A stretch of DNA of 64,000 nucleotides, taken from assembly GCA_963675135.1 (NCBI GenBank), contig OY776130.1, positions 20,328,001 to 20,392,000 of the forward strand. Direction: 5' to 3'. Every line of letters starts with the position of its first letter. The first letter of the stretch is position 1. A program made the position numbers and the translations under genes. This DNA comes from Galeopsis tetrahit. Its lineage: Eukaryota; Streptophyta; Magnoliopsida; Lamiales; Lamiaceae. Under the pieces are notes generated by a model. It had not been told where the DNA came from. It made no database searches and worked only from the letters and a program-made list of their open reading frames with translations. This document shows, piece after piece, positions 30,449-43,336 of the stretch.

Positions 30449-33400
30449 TGTAATACCCCGAATCAAATTATGCCGGTTACAGCAATTAGTTGAATTCTTT
30501 AAAAGGATTTAAGAAAAAGAATTTCATGTCATTGCATATCTTCAACATTGCGCTTGATTTACAGGAATTTGATTTTAAGGAACAACCGAATATTCGGAAG
30601 GAAACGCACTCCTAACACAGATAAGAATACTATTTAAGACTTAAGATTTAAAATATTTAAGATTTAATTATATTGAAAGATTTAATTAATTATACAAATA
30701 AAGGTTGCTCCAAAAACCTTAACGCCATAATAGAGAATATATAATTAATTAATTTGATGACGAAAATAACGTCACGTCTAATTAAAAACGAACTATCAAT
30801 TGATAGTCCAATTATAAAAAAAATATATATATCAAACACTCCTATTGTTTGCATAAGATATGCTTTTAATTAAATTAATAATATTGTTACACTTGGTGCC
30901 ATTTTGATTAAATTGAATGCTATGTGAAATTTATTTGTCGCATTATACTATGATTTAATTAATTAGCATGACATATCACACATAAAGAGTTAGTGCAACA
31001 TTTACCTAAGGGTGTAACACATTTTTGGATTTATCTTGAGACTTAGGATAATTTAATTCATGAGACCAATTTAGATTATTAACCAATAGGAAAACCAAAA
31101 TTACCCTACAACTAACACCTATCAAGTTAACATCCCACCATATCATGACAACATATTTCCCTCTCCCTATAGTGCATCATCTTGGCCGGTCACATTGACC
31201 TCCTAATTCCTTCATTTTATATTAGTTTTCATCTCCATTAATTTTTGTTATCAAAATCCCCTCCTATATATATATACTTGTCTTGAAATGCCAAGACAAC
31301 ACTCCACTCCTCCCACCAACTCCCATCTCATCACCATACTTTCACCATGCCCCTATTCTTCCACCTTTTGACCGGTCCCACCCTCTAGTTCCCATTTCTA
31401 TTTTATTTTTAATCACCCATCCTTACTCTAATTCCTCCTACATATATATATACCACACATGTCTTGAGATTTTAAGACAACTCCCTTCCTCCCCTCTTCA
31501 TCTGCTTTCGGCAGTCTCCATGAGTGGTAGGAAAGCTCATTTTTCCTATCACCACATAAGCAAGAAGAAGGGTCCAAGCTTGTAGACACTCCCCCCATTG
31601 TTGAAGGTTTAAGGTTTAAGGGTTTCTTCATCTTCTTATTCATCCCTTCCATAGTTCTTTCACTAACTCATTTTTATCTTACAAACCATGGTAGATACTC
31701 ATACCCAAGCCTACAAGGATAATTCTAGTTCATAGATGTACCATGGGGTCAAGCCATAGAGCAAGTTAAAGAAACACTTGAAGAAATCATCAAAGGTTGC
31801 TATTTAAGTTTAACTTTCATAAATACTTGCATACTTTAAAGTTATGTGGTGTACATATGGTTTTTCTTGTGATGTGATGACTTGTATACTATGATATGCA
31901 TTATATATTAAGTGATATAGAGTGTAGATATGTTGTATTTATTTTTGGAGCATGATAGAAGTTGTGAATGGAATATTGAAAGCATGTGTTTCCAGAATCA
32001 ATACTGTTACGTTTTTGTAAGAAACGATCCTTATGGTTTAATTTTATGGAAATTATTATTTTATTATATCGAACTATTTTAGGTTGGGAATCCACTCCAA
32101 CAAGAATCATACTGATTAGAGTTATATTTTGAAAGATATGAATTTTTGAAGATTATGTGACAAACTGTGGTCTTTTTCGTGTTCACGAATTTTCTGGGAA
32201 GAATAGTCTCGAGAAAAGCTTTTATAAAATTTATATTCAAATACTATATGAAGTTATAAACCTCTGTAATTTATTTCATGAATTTATACTGAGTAGAAAT
32301 AATTTTATAAAATCGTTTTCTGTAACTGCTCAAGCTGTAAAAGTTACTGTGACCACCGCACCATTTTCGAAAATAAATCAAAACTCTTCTTTATGACAGT
32401 CAAATTTTATAATGAAAATTTTATATGTGTTCTACACTTCAATATGTACAGAACTTATAAAATTGATAATTTTCTAACTTGTTTTAGTATTTTAGAAAAA
32501 TGCACAAAGTTGTCTATGTGATTCATTTTTACAAACTGCATGCACTGTGACTTTACACCAGTTTTAAAGAGGAGCTCGAAACTCTTATTTCTGACCACTA
32601 AAACTCTTGGAACAAATTTTATAAATATTCTAAACTTCGATGAGCGCCTACACTTAAAGGTTCATAATTTTTCAACGAGTTTAGACATTTTAAATATATC
32701 CGAGAAGTTGAGGCACAAACCATTTTACAAACTGCATACATGAGTTTTTCATCAATATTGAACTTATGTGTTTTCATTTGTTTACATGTGTAATGAATTC
32801 AATGGTAGATTATATAAAATGTATTTTTAGTTATAAGTATTATTATTTATTTTGTAATGTGTTAATATGTGTGTATATGTATATGTATGATCGAGTAAGC
32901 ATGCAAGTATGGTTATATGCTTGGTTTTGATACTTAGAAATTGTTCAAGCATAATTAGATGAGTATAAGTTTTATTATTTGGCATTTCAATAGTATGTGT
33001 ATTATTTCAATTTGATAGTTTGTTAATATGTTTATAAGCATGATTAAATGTTATATGTGATTGTGACTTATGTGTGATACTATCAATTAATATTAAATCT
33101 TGCTAAGCATGTTGGTGATTTATTTGGCATTAGATTTAGGAATATATGTTGGTATTTGAGTAGGACTAGAGAGCATGCTAGATAAAAATATTGTATGATT
33201 GAAAGACATAATAATAAAAATCCCTTAATCGAGAAATCGCCGAAACACCTTACATGAACATATGTATATGCATCATTAAGACTTAAAAGATTCAAGATTT
33301 AAATAGATACTATATAAGATTCACTAAGAATTAAAAGAATTGTGTTAGACGAAGTGCGGGACCTGTTTGGAAACTTTGGATCAGACCTTGGTTAAGCGCA

Positions 33401-34300
33401 ACTTTTCGAACTCAAACTTCTTAAGCAAACCAGGTGGGTGACATTTACTGTATTGCCTTGATGTTATTTATCGGTTGGTATATTCTATGGTATATATCCA
33501 AATGATTAATGGAGACATAAGTCTCACAAAGACGACTGGGGACATATGAGCCTGCTAACTGATGAATGGGACACTAGTCCACTAACAAATGAATGCACGG
33601 AGATCTATATTGAATCTCACCCAATGATGTAATGACAGATGATGGAGGCATTAGCCTCAAGAAAATGGTATATGATGGGGAACTACGGCTAGTCCCAAAT
33701 AATGTAAAGACGAGATATCACTGTTATAGCGTATGCCATATTGGGTAACTAGCGTACAGGTCATCCACACTGAGAATTCAAATCTCATCCCCCCTTAAAT
33801 TAAATGTTTTCAGGTACATATGGCGAGCAGTTCGAGCAGCGGGAGAAGTGATACGGGTTTTCCCTATTTATGTGTCTACTTCGCCAATGATTGTTATTGC
33901 TTATCATTACGATGCATGATGAACACAATTCGTTACTGTTTTATGTTACTAGTGAACTTGGCTTCTTTACTGGTTACGGTTATGATTAAGTTGTTCAAAT
34001 TTTATGCCGAGTAGAAAACATTTTCTTATGACTACTCGAGGACTTGTAACATGCATGCATGAAAAGTTTTGTCAAACTTTTAACTTAAAGATCCTGTTGC
34101 CTGTCTCATATGCATTTTCAAAAGGGTCGCACGCTACGCTCAAGTTCAAATGTTAATTGCTTAAGACTTCCGATGTGCTATGTGAAATTATTACCTCACT
34201 TTAAAATTTTAAAATTTTTAGTCCGCAATTTTAGTCACTAAGTAACGATCGATTTTTCAGAAGTGGCGGAATTGCACTTTTGAAAAACCGGGGCGTTACA
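30449..34300. mobile_element. Large solo LTR (3.85 kb), probably Ty3-gypsy Tekay/Del type
   Basis: It begins TGTAATACCCCG and ends CGGGGCGTTACA, with a perfect 5-bp target duplication ACTGG (30444-30448, 34301-34305). There is no primer site, polypurine tract or pol frame, so it is one LTR left by LTR-LTR recombination. The TGTAA(C/T)(G/A)CCCCG terminus and LTR length fit the plant Tekay chromovirus group. That assignment is from general knowledge of these LTRs and is tentative. It lies inside the right terminal repeat of the Pack-MULE. Confidence 0.8.
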
Positions 34301-34474
34301 ACTGGACCAAAATCAAAATAAATCGAAACTTAATGGACTAAATTCAAAAAGTGATAATCTGGTGGACTAAATTCAAAAACATGTTAACTTAATGGACTAA
34401 AAAAAATATAATCCCTTTAAATTGCAAATAAAATAAAGAGTCAAAAGGTCATCTATATTGAATTGGAGGGAATA

Positions 34475-35166
34475 TGACAATTAATAAATAACATTGACAT
34501 ATATAAAATAATGTTACAATAATTAACAATAAATAATTAAATATTAAAAAAGAAATAAACGTACCATCGGAAGTAATATATATGTTTGATATAAATGGGT
34601 TTATTTCTCATTTAACATTCTCCCATCATATTTGAATATTTGAAATCAAAAGTCTCATACTTCAATTCAAATAACAAAATATTAAATAGCTCAATTCCAT
34701 AGTATCTCTCAAGAGGTCACATCTCACATGTCATCAAAATATCAACAATATACGCAAAGTTTGAACACCACAAATAGTGTTAATTAAATAGCACGATAAA
34801 ACTCATGATCCAAAGTATTTCAATATTCTAGACGCTCAATAAATAGATTATAATAAATGAAATATCATTAATAAATACTGACAAACTTAAATTTAAATAA
34901 TATGTAAAAATTTAAAAAGTCAAAACTCATCATTATATCCGAATTCAGGCTGAGTAGAATTGTAGAAAGAACAAAATATAAAAAGAACGGAAACTGCTTT
35001 GCATATATATCATTATATATGTACTTAAAGTCTGAAATATATCATCCCGACTCATTGACAGGCTTCCTATAAAAAGATTAACACGCTTGTCAAAAATTAT
35101 AAACCTCTATGGATGTTTTATTTTTGTCCGGGTTTTAAAAGACGTATTATTTGGTATTTCGGAGCA
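34475..35166. other. AT-rich Helitron interior, nothing recognised
   Basis: No element ends or coding frames were found. Confidence 0.4.
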
Positions 35167-35174
35167 CTCATACT

Positions 35175-35844
35175 TAGGGGTGGGCACAAAATTGAAAAAA
35201 ACGAATTTTCGAACCGAACTGATGATTTTCGGTTTATTTGGTTCGATTGAAATATTTTTAAATTTTTTTTTCCGTTTCGGTTCGTTTTATATTTTACAAA
35301 ATCGAATAAATCAAACTAAATTTCTTTATTTAAATTAAAAAAACTTATTTAATTAATAAAATATATGGAATAATACGTTAAAAAAATAAACTCTACTTGA
35401 AGTATGCTACTTTATTAATTTTCAATCTCAAATTTTTAATTTGACAGTTGTCGTCTTCTTGACCCACTAAAAATAATTATCTCCCTTGAACATAGATTTC
35501 ATTGTGGGAAATGCAATAAAATCATTAATTTTTTGTGTTAGATTTATTTGTATGGTTTGTAATTTTAAACTTTGAGGAACTTGTAATTTTTTATTGTGAA
35601 CTCTTGAGCTTATAATTTGAATTTAATTTTTAGTGTAAAAAATCCTTGAAAAATGTTTAATTGTTGAAAAAAAAATTTTTTTTGCAAATTTCGGTTTAAA
35701 CCGAACCAAACTAACCGAACTTTTGTTCGACTCAAACAAAAATTCGGCTCAATTCGGTTTCGATTTCATTTTTTAATTTCAATTTTTTTCGTTCGGTTGA
35801 AAAAAGCTCAAAATCGAATCGAACCATCCGAATGTCCTCCCCTA
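35175..35844. mobile_element. hAT-type non-autonomous element
   Basis: It begins TAGGGGTGGGCACAAA and ends in the inverse of TAGGGGAGGACATTCGG. The interior has mirror-image runs of cggttcg/cgaaccg. The 8-bp target duplication CTCATACT (35167-35174) and CTCGTACT (35845-35852) differs at one base. An 8-bp duplication with TAGGG ends marks the hAT superfamily. Confidence 0.8.
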
Positions 35845-35950
35845 CTCGTACTTGGAATGTATGGATAGAATTTTTAAATTACCTGAATTATTATTAAAAA
35901 ATATATATATATAACAAATATTTTACACCGAATTTAATAAAAAAAAAATA

Positions 35951-36118
35951 CTCTCTGTTCCAGTAATTTAAAAGATACCCATGAGCTTTGACTACATAAA
36001 TTAAAAAATATGATAGAATAAGTAGAGATGTATTAGGGGTAATGTTATTGAGAGAGAGAAAATATAATTAAATGTGAGAAAAATAAAAGTTAGATAACTT
36101 TCATTGGGATGGAGGAAG
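35951..36118. mobile_element. Diverged Stowaway MITE
   Basis: The element is 168 bp. Ends are CTCTCTGTTCCAGTAATT and the inverse of CTTCCTCCATCCCAATG, with TA at both flanks. Confidence 0.65.
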
Positions 36119-36604
36119 TATTAACATTTAGAATAATTATTTCGATGTGATTTAAAGAATATATTTTGTTGTAAATAATTTATAAAAGTAGAAAATAATT
36201 GAATGAAGAAATGGCATATTTCAAGCAATTATTATACATTAAAGAAGAAAATCATTAGAAAATAACCATATACCTTGAGAAAAATGAACGCAAAAAAAAA
36301 AAAAAAAAAGATAAGGGGATCATGATTTACGTATTTTTTAGCAAGCAAATAATTAGAAGATTTTGCATAAGACAAAACCATGTATATCCTTCTAATGCAA
36401 TTATGTAGGCAGTTCTTTATTTGTCAAGTAAATAAATTATATTCGTAGCAAAAAAAAAATCATGCTCGAACACAACATAAAAAGTTATAAGAGAAAAAAA
36501 AAAAAGCAAGCAAAGAAATATTAGATCAGTTAATAACTGAAAAAAATATATTAGATCAGGCCCATAAAAAGAAGATTAAACGATATATAAGTTCATGAAT
36601 TAGC
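36119..36604. other. AT-rich spacer with poly-A tracts
   Basis: This contains an A19 run at about 36292-36310 and other homopolymers. No gene or element border was found. Confidence 0.4.
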
Positions 36605-37085
36605 TAGGGATGACAATATTGACCCGTCCCATAGCTATTCGCCCCAAGAGGTTAGGGCTAGGTCAGATCCGTCTTATGTTGAGAACGGGCCGGGTCGAAC
36701 CTGTCCCATATGTAAACAGATCGGGTTTGAGACACATGTTAGACCCGCATTGCATTGATATATATATATATATATATATATATTAATTTTAAAAAATTTG
36801 AACGTTAAAAAATATTGATGCATTTATTTACTCAATTGTGACTTACATGTTGGATTAAATTTGATTGAATATTGATTTAAATTATTGTTATTTGTTTCAA
36901 TGATCATATGCATGAAAAATATTACTTTCAATTGTGAGAAATAAATTAAAAAAATTAAATATGAAATATAAAAATGGGACGGGGCAGGTCTATCTCAATT
37001 ATTCAGAACATGTGTGGGGCGCAGGGTAGATTCGGGTAATCAACTGCAAGGCCTGACTTGCCTCATTGTCATAATGTCATCCCTA
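36605..37085. mobile_element. hAT-like element, target duplication unclear
   Basis: Ends are TAGGGATGACAAT and its inverse. The GC-rich internal parts have cgggtc/gacccg strings and a (TA)n tract at about 36757-36782. I see no clear 8-bp duplication. Confidence 0.6.
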
Positions 37086-37850
37086 CCATGAAAAATAAGA
37101 CATTTTACTATTTATTTGACTTGTATTTAATAAATTAATCAAATTTTAAGCTACAAAAAGTAGGATAATTTGCATATAAATAATCTTAAGAATGATTTAA
37201 CATCAATCATACACGTTTAAAATTCTTTCAAAACAAAGATGGTAAGAATAAGAATTTATATACTAATGTATTTTTATGGTTGTGCTTTTTAAAATTAAAT
37301 TTAAAATTTTAAAGTTAAGTTTATTTTTATAGCAATGCGTTAATTTTTAGAAGGGGGTGGTTATGGATAATGCATGTTAGCCTTAAATTTATCAATTGTA
37401 ATTAGTTTCAATCAAATTTTTAAAAAATTATGATTTTCTAATTTATTGTACGTAATTACTATAAGAACATTTAGTACCATGTATATATTGTGTACTGAGA
37501 CAAATGGAAAAGTTACTAATTATCACTAATGAATGATAAAATCATGTTAATTTCACAATTATATTCAAATTCTTAAATTAATTCTTTATTATAATATGAG
37601 TTTCAATAATCAATAATGAGTATAAAGGCTAATTTTTGTACACTTAAATCAAACAGATTATAATTAGTCTTAAGATTAATATTCAAAATAAAATAAAATT
37701 ATGATCTCATATGTCAAAAACTATTTATATAAATACACACCCGCCCACAATTATATACTCATTATAATAAATATAAAATAAAATTTTAAATATATAGGAT
37801 CAATTGAAATTGAGTTTAGAAATGTTTGAATAATAGTAATACTTCCATAT
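37086..37850. other. AT-rich spacer, nothing recognised
   Basis: No coding frame or element border was identified between the hAT-like element and the pogo-like element. Confidence 0.4.
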
Positions 37851-37852
37851 TA

Positions 37853-38715
37853 CAGTAGAAGCTCTATAAATTAATACTCGATAAATTAATAAACTCTCTA
37901 AGATAATATTTTTGGCCGGTCCCGACTTGGGGATAGCGTGCTAAATTAATAAACTCGCTAAAATTATAAGATAATACATTTTTTGTAATTTCTATAGACC
38001 CCAAATAAAATATAAATTAATAATTCTTTATATACTACCTATTGCATGAATGATTTATGAATATTTTTTGAAAAGTCTGGAGTATCCACAAGATACATAT
38101 CCTTCATGAATTTTTTTGTCTTCTCGATGATTAGTTCACCTGGCATATTCACATGTTCTTGATATTGAAGAATTCATTCATAGAGAGATTTTTCTAGATC
38201 ATGAAATTTTACCGGTTTGCGTCGTTTAACATCACCTCTTTCAGGAGCAAGTGAGAGATACTCTAAAGACCGCTTAATTATATTTAATATTGACGTTTGA
38301 CTCACTTGCAAACCATAGTTACTAATTACCCTTTCTTGCAATTGCTTTTGAGTGAGACTTGAATTATTCTTGTTGTGCTTGCATAATGTTTTTCGAATCT
38401 CGTCGGTCATTGTTATTTTTTTCACACCTGTAAGATGAGAAGTCATGTTGTGTGTATGATTTGTTTGTGTTAGCATATTTTGATCTTGTATATTTATATT
38501 GAAAATATGTTTTAATGTTCATAAAGTGATACAATGAACACAAGAAACATAATAAGATTGAAGAATTCTTTTAAATTAGGCCCTTCATTTGATATACAAT
38601 AAATAATTACAAGTGAAAGTTTGAAAGAGTGTTTCTATAAATTAATAAAATATTAATTAATATATAAATTAAATTTTGGTGGTCCTAAGATTATTAATTT
38701 ATAGAGTTTCTACTG
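37853..38715 (-). mobile_element. Pogo-like (Emigrant/Lemi1 type) DNA transposon, internally deleted
   Basis: The element is 863 bp with ends CAGTAGAAGCTCTATAAATT and inverse CAGTAGAAACTCTATAAATT, flanked by TA (37851-37852, 38716-38717). The CAGTARAACCTCTATAAATTAAT terminus is known from the plant Emigrant MITE and its autonomous relative Lemi1. It keeps only the N-terminal part of a pogo transposase gene. Confidence 0.85.
38030..38476 (-). pseudogene. Pogo/CENP-B-type transposase N-terminal DNA-binding region
   Basis: Read on the minus strand from ATG 38476. It carries LTGVKKITMTDEIRKTLC and a helix-turn-helix segment VSQTSILNIIKRS, typical of the CENP-B/pogo N-terminal domain that recognises the transposon ends. 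A TGA at 38174-38176 interrupts it where LYEW is expected. After that the frame continues with LQYQEHVNMPGELIIEK, the start of the second (Tc5-type) DNA-binding domain. The catalytic DDD region is absent, so it cannot transpose itself. Confidence 0.8.
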
Positions 38716-40319
38716 TATCTTTCTCTAAATGATCTCCCTTGAATTAATCACATAATTAATATATAAATAAAATAGACATCCTTAATTGCACATTAAATGG
38801 TTATATTCATATTAATTATAATTTCACATATACTATGTTATATAAAAATTTATTGTAATATGTAAATAATGAAAATAAATATTTAAATAAGTCATTTTCC
38901 TTATTATATATAAATTACTGATTAAGATTTAAAATGATATAATAATAACTAAATAAAAAATTAACACGTAAAAAATTGATAGAATAACTTGTGTCAAAAT
39001 TAACCATATGAAGAATAATGACACAGAATATATTTAAGAATATTTAATAATTAATTAATACTACAACAAAACACAAACACTACTATTATTATTTTTAAAT
39101 GAAGAATACACTTTTTTCTGTTAAAAATTATACTAAATCAGCAAAATCAAGTCAAAAGACAATATTGTTAAATTTAATTACAAATATTGACTTTATAGAA
39201 TTGAGAATTAGAGGAGATAATGAAACATAACTATAAGATCAAAATAGTCCAACATTACTTAATTTGAATGGAGGGTTGAATTTTATAGAATTTATAATTA
39301 AAATAATTAATGTTCATATTAAATGGAATCTGGAAATCCAATAATTTAAAGTAAATCAATAAAATTCATATAACAGAAATAATATATAATATGTAAATAG
39401 ATATGCATACATACATATAATGAACGGTAAAATATTTCATCACATAAAATTCAAGAATATGTACATATATCCATGAAGTATATATTTATTTTTTTGACGG
39501 GTCATGAAGTATAATCTAAAGAACATTAGAAAGTGAATATATACATATGCCCATAATATAATCTATTATAATAATTTGAGAAAGTGAACATACACATATA
39601 TTCATGGAGTATAAAGAATAATGTGTGTCAATTATAGATACACATGTCCACCGAGTACAATTTATTATAAATCGGAATATTAAAAAACAAAAATCGTTTA
39701 TATGAAAAAAATTGTCATTTGTAAATCGGTGAAAGATGGTGAGAACACTTCAGTTCACTCTTCAAATTCAAATCACAATGATCCAGAAAAAATAAAGAAA
39801 AAATTATTATCAATGAAAAAAAAATCAAACACGGTGATAAATAATTTAAAACAAAATACATCAAATACAGATTTTCGTATCAACGAAATATGATGAAAAT
39901 TGTACATTCTTAAAATTAAAATTCTTCGAATCTCCAAACCTTTTTTTGCAAATCTTCAAACTTCTTATAAATAACTCCAAAATCTCCAAATGTCTGATGA
40001 CTGGATTTAAACTCTTCAACAAATCTTCAAACATTGACGAATAAAAATAAAAATCGATAACTAAACTTCATATCTATACTAAAATATACAATTACATAAT
40101 AGATTATAACGGACGTCTACAATGATCCTAACTCCATAAGAAACATAAAACACAAAAGTAAAAAAATGAGAATGACAAAAAAAAAAAAAAAAATGGGTAT
40201 AAATCCGAAAAAAAAAAAATTGCTTCTACAATTAAGGATTTGATCTTGAGGTCCATATTTCATCAAAAAATGATCAATGGTAAAAAAAAAAAGAGTAACA
40301 TAAAATGAATGAATTAATG
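38716..40319. other. AT-rich Helitron interior
   Basis: No convincing gene is present. From about 39900 the text becomes rich in aatcttcaaac and related units that also occur at 43440-43800, probably Helitron-derived sequence. Confidence 0.4.
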
Positions 40320-40460
40320 TCAATTAATTAGTTGTCATTTGTTAAACATATCATTATCAGCAATAAAAAAAATGAACGGTCATGTTGATGATGAAAAAAA
40401 CTAATCAATGGCCAATAATGTTTCCCGCCTAAACTAATCTTCAAAGTATAGAGTTAGATT
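40320..40460 (-). repeat. Second Helitron 5'-end-like segment
   Basis: On the minus strand it reads TCTATACTTTG, then tagtttaggcgggaaac, and later gaccgttcatttttt. This closely follows the order seen at the Helitron 5' end (44191 downwards). It is preceded by C rather than A, and no second CTAG hairpin is found, so it is a partial copy. Confidence 0.5.
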
Positions 40461-40528
40461 TAACACAAACATAAATATTAAAAAATAGATAAAATTACCC
40501 TTCGTCCTCAACTTCAATGTTAACCTTC

Positions 40529-41655
40529 GAGAAAATTTCATTTTACATCATGTAACTTAGGCCTAATCCAATTTATATCCTGTAAGTTTTTACTTTTTCG
40601 ATTTACGTCTTTTTTTATCCAATTTACATCATTTCCGCCGAAATTTTTTAAATCTCATCGGAATGTGAGGAATAAATTGGGATTCCGGCAAAATAGTCCA
40701 ATTTACATCCTTTAAATTTAAAAATTAAAATTTAATAACTAAAATTTTCTAAAAATCCCACTAAAGATTTAAAAAATCTAAAAGTATCATTAAAAATTCA
40801 AAAATCTCCTTAAAATTAAATAATATAAAATGTGTAAAATAAAATTCAAAATATATCACTAAATTTTTGAAAATACAAAAAATAAAAAATTCTATAATTC
40901 AAAGAATGGAAAATGTGGAATTTAAAAATTAAGAAATTCAAAATCTCATTAAAATTTCTAAAAACTCTAAAAAAATCTCATTAATTTATTAAAAATGTAT
41001 AGATTAAAAATTACTAATTCTAAAAATGTAATAAAAATTATTAACATTTCATTAAAAATCACACTTGTTTCAAACTCGTCTGCCATTAAAGTTTTGCTCG
41101 AACTCCTAAAAATTTTGGGTCCCACGAAATTTTCCAACTTACCGTCGAGGTTGAGTGGAAGTTCCACATCTTGATCGTTTTGGAATCGTCCCAAATTCAT
41201 ATTCACGATATTTTTAAAATTTTGGAATTTTTTATTTTAAACATTTTTAAAATTTTAATTTATAGATTTTTTTTATGAGTTTTTAGAAAGAAAAAATTTA
41301 CACATTTTTAGATTTTTTGAATTGTAGAATTTATAATTTATAATTTTTTTAGATTTTTTATATTTATTTTACACAATTTATAAGTTTTTAATGGGATTTT
41401 TAAATTTTAAATGACAATTTTTTTTAATTTTTAATGATATTTTCAGAATTTTTTAATTATTAATTTATAATTTTCAAACACAAAGGATGTAAATTGGACT
41501 ATTTGATCGGATTTCTAATTTTCCGGTGGAAAGGACGTAAATTGGACCGAAAATGATGTAAATTGGACACCCTAGGACGTAAATTGAAAATGTGAAAACT
41601 TAAAGAATATATTCTGTATTAGGTCTAAATTACAGACGTAAAATGAAATTTTCTC
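40529..41655. mobile_element. Non-autonomous MULE, 1127 bp
   Basis: Ends are GAGAAAATTTCATTTTAC and inverse. A perfect 9-bp target duplication TTAACCTTC flanks it (40520-40528, 41656-41664). The interior contains inverted copies of gtaaattggac/gtccaatttac. It has no coding frame. The same family is at 57952-58809. Confidence 0.87.
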
Positions 41656-41664
41656 TTAACCTTC

Positions 41665-43117
41665 TAAACATGTATTCCTTCTTCAACAACAGTCTCAACA
41701 GGGTGTATACGGACCACAAAAACAATGATATCTTACAAAAATATTGTACAAATTATAGAAGTATTATATATGATGTAGTAGCCACGAAGTATTATAAAAA
41801 ATAAATTTACAATATAAATAATATAAAAAAAATAAACATATTTTATTTATTTTACCTATCTGATATTTAGCTTCATCTTGACCAAACAATTTTTAATTTT
41901 TCAAAACTCTTGAAAGAGTAAGGAGATTTTAATAACTCTATATCTGAACAATATTGAACATAGTATTGTTTTGGAATTGAAGCTTATAAAGATTATTGAT
42001 TGTCAATAATTTTCCAGTATTAATTGATTGAATTTTTTTGTATAATATAACTTGACACTTCTCGAAACTTATTCTCAAATTTTTAAATTAGAAATTTTTG
42101 TATAGTAGCATGAATTTTGAAGTATATATCAAATATTAATTATATATTTTTTTAATATAATAAATCTATTTAAACGGTATTAGAATAAGATAAAAAAAAA
42201 AGAGTTGTCGAAAAAATAATATTATAAAAAAAAATTGTGGCCTTAAATCATTACTCATAATGTACCATGTCCTTACAACCTTAACCTTAATTGTTCATTG
42301 TTCCTTAACTGGACCGGATGTTTGAAATTAATGAGATATGGACAACATTTTCTTACAAAAAAAAATTACTATCAATCTAAACAAATTGTTAGATAAATTG
42401 ACTGAAAAATGTGATTTACTTAAATTTTATATATTCTTTATAAATTACTTAAAAAATATAAATTATTTATCCTTTGAATAAATATTTTTAGAAGTTGATT
42501 CAACAAATCTTTTAAAAGAACGTAATTTTACTTTCTTGGTTAAAAAATCTACTTATATATAATGGAAAAATAGGGCTTAAAACTCATCATTTAATAGTCT
42601 ATAATTGTGAATATATAATTGATTAAATTATGCAAAATAACAAAGGTTTTAATTGTTACGATTATTTAAGTGTTATATTATATATGATTATTTTTTTAAT
42701 TTTTTTTATCTTAAACAAACAAAAAACAAATAATTAATAATAAAATACATTAAGACGAAATAAATTACATATTCTTAATCGTATATATTAATACGAAAGA
42801 TACAATAAGTAAAATACATATATAACACAACTTGGATTGAATTAATAATATTACACTGTAAAGTACCTGAAACTAAAGTAAAATAAATTAAAAAAATTAA
42901 ATTTAAGTGTAAAGAAAATCAATTTATAAGTATAACAAATCTTATCAGAAGATTATACAACAAAATGTAAAAATATATAAATAATTGTGACATTTTTTTT
43001 AATGATACTAAAATATACAATGATCTTTTCATTCATAAAAAAATTAAAATGCAAAAGATATTTATAAATTTATAAAAAAGACTACATCAAATACAAAGAA
43101 ATATTTAACAAACTATA
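41665..43117. other. AT-rich Helitron interior, nothing recognised
   Basis: This is long AT-rich sequence with no frame or element ends that I could support. Confidence 0.4.
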
Positions 43118-43119
43118 TA

Positions 43120-43336
43120 CTACCTCCGTCCCTGAAAAGTTTTCATAGTTACTTTCACGATATACACGTATTTACCCTTCATACAATATCTTTTGGGGTC
43201 CATCATATACTCAATCAAAACTACGTTATTTACTTTATATATAAAAGTTTATAAAATTACCTTCAAAGCTCTAATTATTATACTTTTTCATTAAACTTCG
43301 TTCCATCAAATGAAAGCTTTTCAGGGACGGAGGGAG
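43120..43336. mobile_element. Stowaway-type MITE (copy B)
   Basis: The element is 217 bp, nearly identical to 2052-2267. Ends are CTACCTCCGTCCCTGAAAAG and inverse, flanked by TA. The close match suggests both inserted recently relative to the other MITEs here. Confidence 0.9.

Larger units (their letters stand above)
27780..34415. mobile_element. Pack-MULE with captured gene fragment, interrupted by a solo LTR
   Basis: The ends are GGGATTATAT and inverse, with long terminal inverted repeats. The left repeat extends about 250 bp (to about 28030). Its right partner is split into 30290-30448 and 34306-34415 by the solo LTR. A perfect 9-bp target duplication TTTAAATTG lies at 27771-27779 and 34416-34424. 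Removing the LTR insertion leaves about 2.8 kb. It has no transposase. A GC-richer internal part (28780-29350) looks like captured gene sequence, the definition of a Pack-MULE. Confidence 0.85.
27585..34472. mobile_element. Stowaway MITE split by a Pack-MULE
   Basis: The left end (tttccttcaattcaaaataa near 27585) and right end (attgaattggagggaa near 34470) are inverse partners with TA flanks. They are separated by the MULE at 27780-34415. Without the MULE and its duplicated 9 bp the element would be about 243 bp, a normal Stowaway size. Confidence 0.65.

Noticed and set aside
30449..34300. A complete LTR retrotransposon rather than a solo LTR
   Set aside because: There is no internal LTR boundary pair, primer site, polypurine tract or Gag/Pol frame within the 3.85 kb.
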